A DNA stretch of 64,000 nucleotides from an uncultured Bacteroidales bacterium (GTDB lineage Bacteria; Bacteroidota; Bacteroidia; Bacteroidales; Paludibacteraceae), in assembly GCA_946185835.1 (NCBI GenBank), contig CAMHKW010000005.1, positions 1 through 64,000 on the forward strand, in the 5' to 3' direction. The notes beneath the pieces were generated by a model that searched no databases, was not told the origin of the DNA, and was given only the letters and a program-made list of their open reading frames with translations. This document shows, piece after piece, positions 45,155-54,153 of the stretch (the first letter of the stretch is position 1; every line of letters starts with the position of its first letter). Position numbers and translations under genes: made by a program.

Positions 45155-46759
45155 TTATTTGTTGGTTTGGTTGATCTGTCGGATGGCTTCGCGTGTCACT
45201 TCGTCGTCGCGTTCGAAGAGTTGGAAGAAGCCATCGTCGCCGAGTATGTTACGAACGATATATGCGTTGACCAAGCGTGTGTATAGCGGTTTCGACTTCT
45301 CGATGTCAGCTTCTACAGGGTCGACACCTTTCTGTTTGCAGAAGCTCACGAACTCGGGTATCCAGTTTTGGCGGTTGAGGTATTTCTCCATCTCTTGCCA
45401 CGTCTTGATACGGCTGAGTTCCTTGCGATGGCGGTCGGTATACTGATAGGCGAACTGATAGGTGTAAGCACGGTTGACGACGCGGTTGTACCATACGGAG
45501 TTGAGGGTGGTGTCTCTGCCTACGAACACGTCGGGCATGATGCCACCGCCGCCATATACCACCCGACCTTGCTTGGTGTAGTAGCGAGTGGTGTCTTTGA
45601 GGTGTATGCTGTCTTTGGTGAAAAACTCACCTTTGTCGTAGCGGTCGAGCATATCTTTCATATAGTCTTCGCCTTTGCCCATCTCGTATGGTTTTTGAAT
45701 GCAACGTCCGGAGGGAGTGTAGTAGCGTGCTACTGTCAGACGTATGGCGCTGCCGTCGTCGAAGGGTATCTGCTGCTGCACCAGTCCTTTGCCAAACGAG
45801 CGGCGTCCGACTATAGTGCCGCGGTCGTTGTCTTGCATGGCGCCGGCGAAGATTTCGCTTGCTGAGGCTGAGAACTCGTCGATGAGCACCACTACCAGTG
45901 TCTTATTGAAACGACCTAAGCCATTGGCGCGTGCCTCGTATTTGGGATACGAACGACCTTCAGAATACACTATCATGTCACCTTTCGAGAGGAACTCGTT
46001 AGCCATGCGTATGGCTTGCTCCATGTATCCGCCTGAGTTCTCGCGCAGGTCGATGATATATTGTGTGGCACCTTTCTCGCGTAGCGAGGCGAGGGCAGCT
46101 ATGAACTCGTCGTAGGTCTTCTCTGCGAACTTATTGACGCGCACGAAGCCTGTCTTCTTGTCGACCATGAAAGCGGCGTCGACAGAGTGTACGGGTATGT
46201 CGCCTCGGGTGACGGTGAAGGTGAGTATCTCCGGCTCGCCGCTACGCAAGATGCCCAGTTTCACTTCCGTACCTTTCTCGCCGCGCAGCGTACGCATCAC
46301 TCGCTCGTTGTTGATGCCCTTGCCGGTGAACGTGGTGTCGTTGACCTGAACGATCTTGTCGCCGGCAAGCACGCCCACACCTTCGCTCGGACCACCGCTG
46401 ATGACCGACACTATGCTCACCGTGTCGTTCTGTATGGAGAACTGCACGCCTATACCCGAGAACGATGCTCCGAGTTCGGAGTTGACCAGCTCAAGGTCTT
46501 TCTTGGGTATGTATGCCGAGTGAGGGTCGAGCTTCTGAACGATGTCGACCATCACCTCGTCGGTGAGTGAGTCGAGGTCGACAGGGTCGACATAGGCTTG
46601 TTGCATATAGCGAAGCATGAGGTCGATTTTGCTGCTCGGGAAGCGGAAGGTGTTCCAACCAATAGACTGTGCCTGAGCCTTCTGATGCAAGGCATTGACC
46701 GACAACGCTCCAAGCATCAGACTGATAACTACGATGGCAGGATATAAGTAACGTTTCAT
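45155..46759 (-). CDS. S41-family C-terminal processing protease
   Basis: The track's start at 47020 overlaps the deaminase gene; the ATG at 46759 (MKRYLYPAIVVISLMLGAL) begins a signal or anchor segment and gives 534 residues. A PDZ domain (about 85-165; SGIGVQFSI, GPSEGVGVLAGDKI) precedes the S41 catalytic core with DEFSASASEIF (Ser near 295) and GRRSFGKGLVQ (Lys near 321), the Ser/Lys dyad. Such periplasmic proteases trim C-termini of envelope proteins. It is followed within seven bases by the TlpA-like gene. Confidence 0.93.
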   Translation of the reverse strand: MKRYLYPAIVVISLMLGALSVNALHQKAQAQSIGWNTFRFPSSKIDLMLRYMQQAYVDPVDLDSLTDEVMVDIVQKLDPHSAYIPKKDLELVNSELGASFSGIGVQFSIQNDTVSIVSVISGGPSEGVGVLAGDKIVQVNDTTFTGKGINNERVMRTLRGEKGTEVKLGILRSGEPEILTFTVTRGDIPVHSVDAAFMVDKKTGFVRVNKFAEKTYDEFIAALASLREKGATQYIIDLRENSGGYMEQAIRMANEFLSKGDMIVYSEGRSYPKYEARANGLGRFNKTLVVVLIDEFSASASEIFAGAMQDNDRGTIVGRRSFGKGLVQQQIPFDDGSAIRLTVARYYTPSGRCIQKPYEMGKGEDYMKDMLDRYDKGEFFTKDSIHLKDTTRYYTKQGRVVYGGGGIMPDVFVGRDTTLNSVWYNRVVNRAYTYQFAYQYTDRHRKELSRIKTWQEMEKYLNRQNWIPEFVSFCKQKGVDPVEADIEKSKPLYTRLVNAYIVRNILGDDGFFQLFERDDEVTREAIRQINQTNK

Positions 46760-46783
46760 TTTTTTGTTTTTTTTCTTGTTTAG

Positions 46784-46871
46784 GGATTTCGGGATTCCGG
46801 GATTCCGGTGTTCCGATGTTTCGGTATTTCGGTATTCCGGTATTTCGGTATTCCGTGATTTCGGGATTTCG
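46784..46871. repeat. 8-bp-period array upstream of the S41 protease gene
   Basis: Eleven 8-bp units (GGATTTCG, GGATTCCG, GTGTTCCG, ATGTTTCG, GTATTTCG...). It fills the gap between two co-directional genes, so it would be transcribed in the same mRNA. Confidence 0.85.
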
Positions 46872-46875
46872 GTTG

Positions 46876-47343
46876 TTATTCTTCGTTTTGGCTTTGTTGT
46901 CTTACCACTTGTATTCCTGCTCTGCGGAGCAGGTCGATGCCGTCTAAGATGCGATATTCGCGGTCGTACACGACGCGTCGGATGCCTGCTTGGATTATCA
47001 GCTTCGAGCACTCCATGCATGGCGAGTCGGTGACGTATAGTGTGGCGCCGTCCGACGAGTTACCCGACCGTGCTACCTTACTGATGGCATTGGCTTCGGC
47101 GTGCAGCACGTATGGTTTGCTTTGGTTGTTGTTGTCTTCGCAGTTGTTCTCAAAGCCCGACGGTGTGCCGTTATAGCCGTCGGAGATAATCATCTTGTCT
47201 TTGACAAGCAGTGCTCCTACTTTGCGGCGCTCGCAGTAGGAGTTCTCCGACCATATATGTGCCATGCGCATGTACAAACGGTCGATCTTTTCTTGCTTGG
47301 CTGTGCTGTTATCTTGTTTTTTGGGGTTATCTGTATGGTTCAT
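46876..47343 (-). CDS. dCMP/cytidine deaminase-family protein
   Basis: 155 residues. The zinc site is HAEANA and PCMECSKL, the pattern of deoxycytidylate deaminases (ComEB-type); the usual R-x-VGALLV strand precedes it. It would turn dCMP into dUMP for thymidylate synthesis. The promoter at 47409-47441 makes it the first gene of the long minus-strand unit reaching malQ, unless the 8-bp array interrupts transcription. Confidence 0.9.
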   Translation of the reverse strand: MNHTDNPKKQDNSTAKQEKIDRLYMRMAHIWSENSYCERRKVGALLVKDKMIISDGYNGTPSGFENNCEDNNNQSKPYVLHAEANAISKVARSGNSSDGATLYVTDSPCMECSKLIIQAGIRRVVYDREYRILDGIDLLRRAGIQVVRQQSQNEE

Positions 47344-47408
47344 AGACTTGTTTTCTTTTTGCTGCTTTGCACTTGCTTTAGTTGGTCAATATGCTTTTAT
47401 TGCACCCT

Positions 47409-47441
47409 GCAAAGATACATTTTTTTTTTGAATGTAGCAAA
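47409..47441 (-). promoter_or_regulatory. Promoter of the deaminase-led operon
   Basis: On the minus strand TTTG (47441-47438), a 20-base gap, then TATCTTTGC (47417-47409); near-consensus. Confidence 0.75.
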
Positions 47442-47523
47442 TTCTATGCCGAGATATGTTTTTTTTATGTTAACGGAAGTTCTAAAAACTCAATAACGCG
47501 TTTCTTTTGTGCCTGCAAAACAA

Positions 47524-47551
47524 AAGAAACGACCCTATGCGAGTCGTTTCT
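47524..47551 (-). terminator. Terminator of the 262-aa lipoprotein gene
   Basis: On the minus strand AAGAAACGAC ... GTCGTTTCTT, a 10-bp stem followed by TTGTTTTG, 22 bases after the stop. Confidence 0.75.
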
Positions 47552-47572
47552 TTGCAGTATGTGTTATGCTGA

Positions 47573-48361
47573 TTAGCGTTTCAGACCAACCACTTTAGCG
47601 GGAGCAGCTGCCTGTTCTTCTGACTTGAGGTCGTAGGGACGATATTCGATTGCGAAGACATATCCGGTTGCGACAGGATCCGTATCAAGCATCTGTAAGA
47701 TGAACAAGTTGTCGGCGTCGATGTCGTTCCATGAGCTGGCTCCTTCAGGTATCTCGGCGTCTACCAAGAGATATTTCATTGAAGTGTTGTCGGCTACAAC
47801 TGTTTCACCATATTGTGAAAGATAGGCCAAGTAGTTTTGCAGAGCTGTCTGATTGGCGACAGTTACATATACGTCGACGCAAGTGATGTTGTTGTTTTCA
47901 TCGAACAGGTATACATACTGTGGGAAGCCTGTGCTTTCCATGTAGCGCATCCAGCGATCGTCGGTAGCGATGGTGTCGGGGTCGCCGAACTCAGCTATCA
48001 CCTGGTCTTTGGTCTTGTTGAAGATAGTCACGTCGATCGGACGGCTCAGGGCGTTGATTGACGGGATGACCTTCACTGTCACGTTGCCGGTGAGTTTCGA
48101 GGTCTTGGCTTCGAGTACGGTCTCACCTACGTGAGCTCCTTTTATTGACGTGGCTACACCGCTTTCACCTAATACTGTTGCCACGAAAGGCTTAGCTGAG
48201 GTCCATGTGGCAGCTTCGGTCTCGCCGATGAGTGAAACGTCGGTTGACTGACCATAGGTTACGGTAACTTGTGACTTGCTGAACTGCAACTCTTTGTTGC
48301 CTCCGCAGGAGCAGATGAGTGCTGCCAATGCAACAACTGATAAAAATTTAACGCTTTTCAT
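47573..48361 (-). CDS. Lipoprotein with bacterial Ig-like N-terminal region
   Basis: The track starts at 48421; the ATG at 48361 (MKSVKFLSVVALAALICSCGG) gives a standard lipoprotein signal with lipobox ICSC and 262 residues. The next 90 residues (VTYGQSTDVSLIGETEAATWTS, VGETVLEAKTS) look like a BIG2-type Ig-like domain. The C-terminal half has no recognised fold. It is 66 bases downstream of secDF across a hairpin; not otherwise identified. Confidence 0.75.
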   Translation of the reverse strand: MKSVKFLSVVALAALICSCGGNKELQFSKSQVTVTYGQSTDVSLIGETEAATWTSAKPFVATVLGESGVATSIKGAHVGETVLEAKTSKLTGNVTVKVIPSINALSRPIDVTIFNKTKDQVIAEFGDPDTIATDDRWMRYMESTGFPQYVYLFDENNNITCVDVYVTVANQTALQNYLAYLSQYGETVVADNTSMKYLLVDAEIPEGASSWNDIDADNLFILQMLDTDPVATGYVFAIEYRPYDLKSEEQAAAPAKVVGLKR

Positions 48362-48394
48362 TGTAGTAAGTGTTAGTTGATTTATAATTTGTGT

Positions 48395-48419
48395 GTATGC
48401 GGCTGACTGAGCCGCATAC
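48395..48419. other. Perfect hairpin after secDF
   Basis: GTATGCGGCT/AGCCGCATAC, a 10-bp stem with a GACTG loop, eight bases after the secDF stop on the minus strand. No T-run follows, so it may stabilise or partly terminate the mRNA rather than fully stop it. Confidence 0.6.
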
Positions 48420-48427
48420 ACCTGTCT

Positions 48428-51400
48428 TTATTTCTTCTCAGCCAGTTTGCGCTCTTTGCGACGGTCTTGAGCTTGCTGTATGTCGTATGCTATCGGGGTA
48501 GCTATGAAGATAGACGAGTAGGTACCGATAATCACACCGAGCAACAGAGCGAAGACGAAGCCGCGTATCGAGCTGCCGCCGAAGAGGAAGATGGCAAATA
48601 GCACAACGAACGTCGACATAGAGGTCGAGAACGTACGAGAGATAGTGGCATTGATGGCATCGTTGATGTTGACCTTACGTTCGCGTTTCGGATACAGCTT
48701 GTTGTATTCGCGGATACGGTCGAAGATAACCACGGTATCGTTGATAGAGTAACCTATCACGGTAAGGATGGCTGCGATGAACGATTGGTCGATCTCCATC
48801 GAGAACGGCATGATACGCCAGAAGATAGCGTAGATACCAAGGATGATGATACTGTCGTGTGCAAGAGCGATGATACCGCCTGCCGAGAACGAGATGTTGC
48901 GGAAGCGAAGCAGGATATAGAGTGCTATCACTATCAGGGCTATGATGATAGCCCAAACGGCTGCCACCTTGATGTCGTCGGCTATCGACGGACCAACCTT
49001 CTGGCTCTGCATTATACCTACAGCGTTGTCTTCGCTGCCTGCCGAACCGTTGACGAAGTCAGCATAGCTGACGTCAGAGCCGAGCTTCTCTTGAAGACCG
49101 CGATACAGACGGGCGTTGATGTCGTCGTCGATATTGGGATCCTCTGAGTTGACACCATACTTGGTCGATACACGCACTTGGTTCTGGTTGCCGATGGTGA
49201 TAACGGTTACCGACTCACCGTCGAACTCGTCTTCCAAGAGCGAACGTATCTCTTCTGTCTCGACAGGCTCAGCAAAACGGATGACGTAGTTGCGACCACC
49301 CGAGAAGTCGATACCCAGATTCAGACGACCGAAGATATGAGGCTCCAGACCGAAGATAGAAATCACTACCAAAGCACCTGAGATTATATATGTCACCTTG
49401 CGAGCGCTAACGAAGTCGAAGTGCAGGTTCTGGAACCAGTTCTTGGTGATGTCAGAGGTGAAAGCCAAAGGTTTGGCTGTCGGACGCTTAGCATAGTCTT
49501 CGAGCATCAGACGTGTCAAGAACACAGCTGTCAGGAACGACGAGATGATACCTATCATGAAGGTGACGGCGAAGCCGCGGATAGGACCTGTACCGAAGAC
49601 AGCGAGAACGACACCGGTGAGGAACGAAGTGACGTTAGAGTCGACGATGGCGGAGATGGCACCCGAGAAACCGTCGGTGATAGCTTTCGAGAGGTTCTTG
49701 CCTGCCTTCATCTCTTCGCGGATACGCTCGTAGATAAGCACGTTGGCATCGACTGCCATACCCAATGTCAGGACGATACCTGCGATACCGGGCAACGTCA
49801 GTACTGCCGAGAACGAGCAGAGGATACCAATCAGAAGGAAGACGTTGCACAACAGGGCTGCGTCGGCTATCAGACCGGGGATGACACCATAGTAGAATAT
49901 CATATACAGAAGCACGAGGCAGAAAGCTATGATGAAGCTTATCAGACCATCGTGGATGGCTTCCTGACCGAGCGACGGACCTACAACGTCTTCTTGAACG
50001 ATATGTGCGGGAGCCGGCATCTTACCCGACTTAAGGGTGTTAGCCAAGTCCTTGGCTTCTTCAACGGTGAAATGGCCGGTGATCTGTGAGTTGCCACCGT
50101 CGATCTTGGACTGAACGGTGGGGAACGAATATACGAATCCGTCGAGCACGATGGCTACCGACTTGCCGATATTCTGCTCTGTCAGACGTGACCATTGCTC
50201 GGCACCTTCTTTGTTCATCGACATGCTAACGTAAGCTTCGCCGGTGGTCTGTTGGAAGTCGCTGCGAGCGTCGGTAATCACGTCGCCGGCAAGGCTGGGA
50301 CGTCCGTCGCGCTGAGCCTTCAGGGCGATGAGCTGATAGTAGCTGCCTGCCTCGTCGATAGGCTTAACGGTCCAATGCAGACGCAGGTTACGCGGCAGAA
50401 CCGACTGTGCCTGCTTCGAGGCGAAGATGGTGTTGATGGCGGCAGTATCCGACCAGTGAGCTGTTCCCACTACCGGACCCTGATATGCCTGACCTGCAGC
50501 GTTAACCGAGGGCTGAAGGATGGCGAACAGAGGGTTCTGTTTCTTCCATTGCTCGGCTTTGGCGGCTTCGTCTTCGGCGGCTGCCAAAGCTAATGCGGCG
50601 CTGTCGGTGGCAGCGGTGTCGGCTGTAGCGGTTTGAGCAGCGGCTTCGGGCTGAGAGGCTGACTGCGAAGCAGCATCGGTAGCTGCCTGAGTGGCTGCCA
50701 ACTCGCTGTTGATCTGGGCAAGACGAGGATAGATCTCGTCGAAGTTGTAGGTCTCCCAGAACTCGAGGTTGGCTGTTCCTTGCAAGAGTTTGCGAACACG
50801 CTCCGGCTCTTTGATACCCGGAAGCTCTATCAAGATACGACCGGCTTGGTCCATCTTCTGAATGTTAGGCTGAACCACGCCGAAGCGGTCGATACGAGTA
50901 CGCAACACGTTGAACGAGTTGTCAACGGCGCTGTTGGTCTCTTCGCGAAGCACGTCAAGCACCTGAGCATTGGTCGACGACGACGATATCTTGTCTTTGA
51001 GCTCGTACTTGGCAAAGATGGTCGACAGTTTGGCACCCGGAGCCACCTCGTCCCATGCCTGAGCAAACAACGTGATGAAGTCCGACTGTGAAGCGGTCTG
51101 ACGAGACTTGGCAAGCTCCATAGCTGCCTTGAAGTTCTCTGACTGGTCGTAGCCCGACAAAGCGTTGACAATGTCAGGAACGCTCACTTCCATAATAACG
51201 TTCATACCACCCTTGAGGTCAAGACCCAAGTTGATTTCTTTTTCACGACACTCTTTGAGAGTGTAACCGAACCATACCTTCTCTTTTGCCATGTTGTCGA
51301 GGTAAACCATAGCTCCTTCAGGAGCTTGGGCTGCCTTCTTTTCGTAATGACGAACAACAAAACTGAAAGAGAGATAGAAGGCGCATACCAATGCTAATAG

Positions 51401-51436
51401 TACCGCCAGTGTTCTAACAAGTCCTTTGTTTTGCAT
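48428..51436 (-). CDS. secDF: SecDF fusion of the Sec translocase
   Basis: 1002 residues. The SecD half has an N-terminal membrane helix, LGLDLKGGMNVIMEV, the periplasmic P1 domain and SecD membrane helices from about 500 (IAGIVLTLGMAVDANVLIYER). The SecF half starts near 680 with NLGIDFSGGRNYVIRF and contains GYSINDTVVIFDR. SecDF uses the proton gradient to pull exported proteins across the membrane. An unusual Ala/Ser/Thr/Gln/Glu-rich insert of about 55 residues (about 245-298; ATDAASQSASQPEAA) interrupts the P1 region. Promoter at 51558-51590. Confidence 0.96.
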   Translation of the reverse strand: MQNKGLVRTLAVLLALVCAFYLSFSFVVRHYEKKAAQAPEGAMVYLDNMAKEKVWFGYTLKECREKEINLGLDLKGGMNVIMEVSVPDIVNALSGYDQSENFKAAMELAKSRQTASQSDFITLFAQAWDEVAPGAKLSTIFAKYELKDKISSSSTNAQVLDVLREETNSAVDNSFNVLRTRIDRFGVVQPNIQKMDQAGRILIELPGIKEPERVRKLLQGTANLEFWETYNFDEIYPRLAQINSELAATQAATDAASQSASQPEAAAQTATADTAATDSAALALAAAEDEAAKAEQWKKQNPLFAILQPSVNAAGQAYQGPVVGTAHWSDTAAINTIFASKQAQSVLPRNLRLHWTVKPIDEAGSYYQLIALKAQRDGRPSLAGDVITDARSDFQQTTGEAYVSMSMNKEGAEQWSRLTEQNIGKSVAIVLDGFVYSFPTVQSKIDGGNSQITGHFTVEEAKDLANTLKSGKMPAPAHIVQEDVVGPSLGQEAIHDGLISFIIAFCLVLLYMIFYYGVIPGLIADAALLCNVFLLIGILCSFSAVLTLPGIAGIVLTLGMAVDANVLIYERIREEMKAGKNLSKAITDGFSGAISAIVDSNVTSFLTGVVLAVFGTGPIRGFAVTFMIGIISSFLTAVFLTRLMLEDYAKRPTAKPLAFTSDITKNWFQNLHFDFVSARKVTYIISGALVVISIFGLEPHIFGRLNLGIDFSGGRNYVIRFAEPVETEEIRSLLEDEFDGESVTVITIGNQNQVRVSTKYGVNSEDPNIDDDINARLYRGLQEKLGSDVSYADFVNGSAGSEDNAVGIMQSQKVGPSIADDIKVAAVWAIIIALIVIALYILLRFRNISFSAGGIIALAHDSIIILGIYAIFWRIMPFSMEIDQSFIAAILTVIGYSINDTVVIFDRIREYNKLYPKRERKVNINDAINATISRTFSTSMSTFVVLFAIFLFGGSSIRGFVFALLLGVIIGTYSSIFIATPIAYDIQQAQDRRKERKLAEKK

Positions 51437-51557
51437 TTTGTTGAGTATTTAAATTTAGTTTTTAATCGGGTTATAAGTCTGCCAAACGAACTCAGTCCGG
51501 CAGTGTCTTGTTTGCTGCTAACACGCTATTATAGCGCATACCTATACAAATTAGCGT

Positions 51558-51590
51558 GCAAAGATAAGTTATTTTTCTGATACGAGCAAA
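51558..51590 (-). promoter_or_regulatory. Promoter of secDF
   Basis: On the minus strand TTTG (51590-51587), a 20-base gap, then TATCTTTGC (51566-51558), about 120 bases before the ATG. Confidence 0.75.
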
Positions 51591-51647
51591 TTTTTGCATT
51601 TTTTTGTTTGTTTGGACGCTATGAAGGGCTGTAAGAAAAAAAATGAT

Positions 51648-51656
51648 TACCTTTGC
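51648..51656 (+). promoter_or_regulatory. -7 box of the dacB-birA operon
   Basis: TACCTTTGC with no convincing TTTG at the usual distance. It excludes the track's start at 51653, which lies inside it. Confidence 0.55.
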
Positions 51657-51682
51657 AGTCCGTGCCGTTTTGGCGGTGTATT

Positions 51683-53137
51683 ATGATAAAGAGTATGAAG
51701 AAAACGATAGCCATATCCCTCTTTTTGTATGTATGTGTCGGCGTGTATGCACAGTCGGCACTCGAGAAAATGCTTTCGAGCGACGTATGCCGCAGTGCTA
51801 ATGTCAGTGTGCTGGTCAAGAACATGCGAACGGGTGAGACGTATGCCACTTATAGGTCCGACAACGTGTTGCCTCCGGCTTCTACCATGAAGCTGCTGAC
51901 CACTGCTACCGCACTCGAGATGTTAGGTGCCGACTTCCGCTTTGAGACCACCATCGAGACCGATGGCAAGCTGTCGGCTGACGGAACACTCGAGGGTAAT
52001 CTGTATCTCAGAGGCACGGGCGACCCCACTCTCGGCAGTCAGAAAGTAGGCAACCAGATGTTCCTTTGCAAGTGGGCACAGCAGATGGCGCTACTCGGGC
52101 TGCGCCGCGTGAAAGGGGCGGTAGTGGCTGACATGAGTTTCTTCGACGGCGATGCCACTAACCCGGGGTGGCTGTGGGAAGACATAGGCAACTACTACGC
52201 GCCGGGAATCTTCTCGTTGGCATATATGGACAACACCATGAACGTGCAGCTGCGCTCCGCAGCTCGCGGCACTGTGGCAGAGGTGGTGAAGACCATACCC
52301 GAAGTGCCGGAGGTGACGTTCGAAAACCATATATTATGCACCTCTATACAGTACGACGGTGCTTACGTACATGGAATGCCATATAACAACGTCCGTTATC
52401 TCACCGGTTCGGTGCCGTCCGACAGAGGCATCTTCGGCGTGAAAGGCGACCTGCCTAACCCGGGACTGTTGTTGGCGCGACATTTCACTGCCCGACTGCG
52501 TGAGGCAGGCATAGTGGTCGACCGCGAAGCCGAATACATCACTGTGCCGCAGACCGATGCCGACGGCAACAGCGTTGAGCGCAACGTGCTCTATACTCAC
52601 CTCTCAGAGCCTTTGTCCGAGATAGTGGCAGAGACCAATATCAACTCCAACAACCTCTACGCCGAGCAGGTGTTCCGCTATTTAGGCAGCCGTATCGCCA
52701 CACCTACCACCATCCGCAACTCTCAAGACATAGTGTCAGCCTTCTGGCGTAATCGTAAGATCGACATGTCGGCATGCACGGTGCAAGACGGTTGCGGACT
52801 GTCGCCCGTAGATGCCATGTCGGCGAGCCTGTTCGTAGCACTGCTCACCTATATGTACAAGAGCGCTTCGGCTGAGGCTTTTAAGGCCTCGTTGCCGGTG
52901 GCAGGTGAGTCGGGGACATTGCGAGGATTCGGTGTGGGTACTGCTCTCGAACATAGGCTCCGTGCTAAGTCGGGAACGACATCGAAGATAAAGAGCTACG
53001 CCGGGTATATCGACACCGCTGATGGCGAGACACTCGTCTTTGCCGTGATAGTACACAACCCCAAAGGTAAAGTGAAGAACGCGCAGGCGCAGATACAGCG
53101 TTTTCTCACGCAACTGGTCGACGAGATAAAGAAATAG
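51683..53137 (+). CDS. dacB: D-alanyl-D-alanine carboxypeptidase/endopeptidase (PBP4 type)
   Basis: Start chosen at the ATG 51683 (MIKSMKKT; 51695 also possible), downstream of the promoter; 484 residues. Signal peptide ends near VYAQ. Penicillin-binding motifs: SxxK at Ser67-Lys70 (PASTMK), SNN in NINSNNLYAE and the KTG-type KSGT in RAKSGTTSK. The long insert after SxxK is that of the S13 family. It trims peptidoglycan stem peptides in the periplasm. birA follows after eight bases, likely co-transcribed. Confidence 0.93.
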   Translation: MIKSMKKTIAISLFLYVCVGVYAQSALEKMLSSDVCRSANVSVLVKNMRTGETYATYRSDNVLPPASTMKLLTTATALEMLGADFRFETTIETDGKLSADGTLEGNLYLRGTGDPTLGSQKVGNQMFLCKWAQQMALLGLRRVKGAVVADMSFFDGDATNPGWLWEDIGNYYAPGIFSLAYMDNTMNVQLRSAARGTVAEVVKTIPEVPEVTFENHILCTSIQYDGAYVHGMPYNNVRYLTGSVPSDRGIFGVKGDLPNPGLLLARHFTARLREAGIVVDREAEYITVPQTDADGNSVERNVLYTHLSEPLSEIVAETNINSNNLYAEQVFRYLGSRIATPTTIRNSQDIVSAFWRNRKIDMSACTVQDGCGLSPVDAMSASLFVALLTYMYKSASAEAFKASLPVAGESGTLRGFGVGTALEHRLRAKSGTTSKIKSYAGYIDTADGETLVFAVIVHNPKGKVKNAQAQIQRFLTQLVDEIKK

Positions 53138-53145
53138 ACGCCGCT

Positions 53146-54096
53146 ATGCTTACTTATCTTGCTTCTACCGACAGCACCAACACCCGACTTGTCGAATACC
53201 TGCGCTCACAACGGCAACAAGGGCTGTGTGTCGACAACCTTACTACTTTCTACACCGACTATCAGACGGCAGGACGCGGTCAGCAGGGTAACTCGTGGGA
53301 GAGCGAGGCAGGGCAGAATCTGCTGTTTTCCACCTATCTGCAGTCCGATATCTCGGCTGAGTGTCAGTTTCGTATATCCGAACTCGTAAGCGTGGTTATA
53401 GCCCGGGTGGTGGCAGAGGTGTTGTCGTGTCATGCGCCCGAGCATGCCGACGCGGTGAAAATCAAATGGCCCAACGACATCTACATCTACGACAAGAAAG
53501 TGTGCGGCATACTGATAGAGCACGAGCTGCAAGGGCAAGCCGTCTCGTCGATCATAGGTGTGGGACTCAACGTCAACCAGCTCTTGTTCCGCTCGCCGGC
53601 ACCTAACCCTGTGTCGATACGGCATTACACCACTGTGGCGTTAGACATACATCCTATTCTCAGCGATATCCTTTCCGGCTTTGCCGCGTTGCTTGCGCTG
53701 TTGCAGCAGCCCGAAGAGCTTCACCGACTGTATATGTCAATGCTCTATCGCCGCGAAGGCTATTTCAGGTATATGGAGCGCGAGTGTTCCGTCGCACCAA
53801 CCTCTATTGTCAGTTCAAACGGCGATACACAGACTACTACTCGTCTGACTACAAACGAATCAGAGACATCACTGCGTGACGCCTCTGATTATTCTGCCGC
53901 ATCTGCTGCAAGCTCTACTGCCGCATCTGCTGCAAGCTCTACTGCCGCATCTGCTGCAAGTTCTTCTGCCGCGACCTCTTTCCCTATATTCTCCGCCCGA
54001 ATCGTTGATGTCGACCGGTTTGGCAGACTCGTCCTACAGGACGAAGCCGGCATGTTGCATACCTATCACTTCAAACAAATCCGCTTTGTGGTGTAG
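53146..54096 (+). CDS. birA: Biotin--[acetyl-CoA carboxylase] ligase with repeat-encoded insert
   Basis: 316 residues. The catalytic domain has STNT, the biotin/ATP loop GRGQQGNSW (about 44-52), KWPNDIY and GILIE, then GVGLNVN. No N-terminal DNA-binding domain, so it is a ligase but not a repressor. Between the catalytic domain and the C-terminal SH3-like cap (RIVDVDRFGRLVLQDE) is a Ser/Ala-rich linker from three 24-bp tandem repeats, absent from ordinary BirA. The enzyme attaches biotin to carboxylase carrier proteins. Confidence 0.93.
   Translation: MLTYLASTDSTNTRLVEYLRSQRQQGLCVDNLTTFYTDYQTAGRGQQGNSWESEAGQNLLFSTYLQSDISAECQFRISELVSVVIARVVAEVLSCHAPEHADAVKIKWPNDIYIYDKKVCGILIEHELQGQAVSSIIGVGLNVNQLLFRSPAPNPVSIRHYTTVALDIHPILSDILSGFAALLALLQQPEELHRLYMSMLYRREGYFRYMERECSVAPTSIVSSNGDTQTTTRLTTNESETSLRDASDYSAASAASSTAASAASSTAASAASSSAATSFPIFSARIVDVDRFGRLVLQDEAGMLHTYHFKQIRFVV
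53896..53967 (+). repeat. Three 24-bp in-frame tandem repeats inside birA
   Basis: GCCGCATCTGCTGCAAGCTC... at 53896, 53920 and 53944; the first two units are identical and the third differs by two bases. Each adds eight residues (AASAASST) to a linker. Confidence 0.9.
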
Positions 54097-54153
54097 CAAA
54101 GGAATATAGTGGGGTAGAAAGAATATATTAAGTAAGAGAAAAGAGCATATCAA

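Noticed and set aside
45155-47020. Long start for the S41 protease
   Set aside because: The extension runs through the 8-bp array and the deaminase gene; a signal segment starts at 46759.
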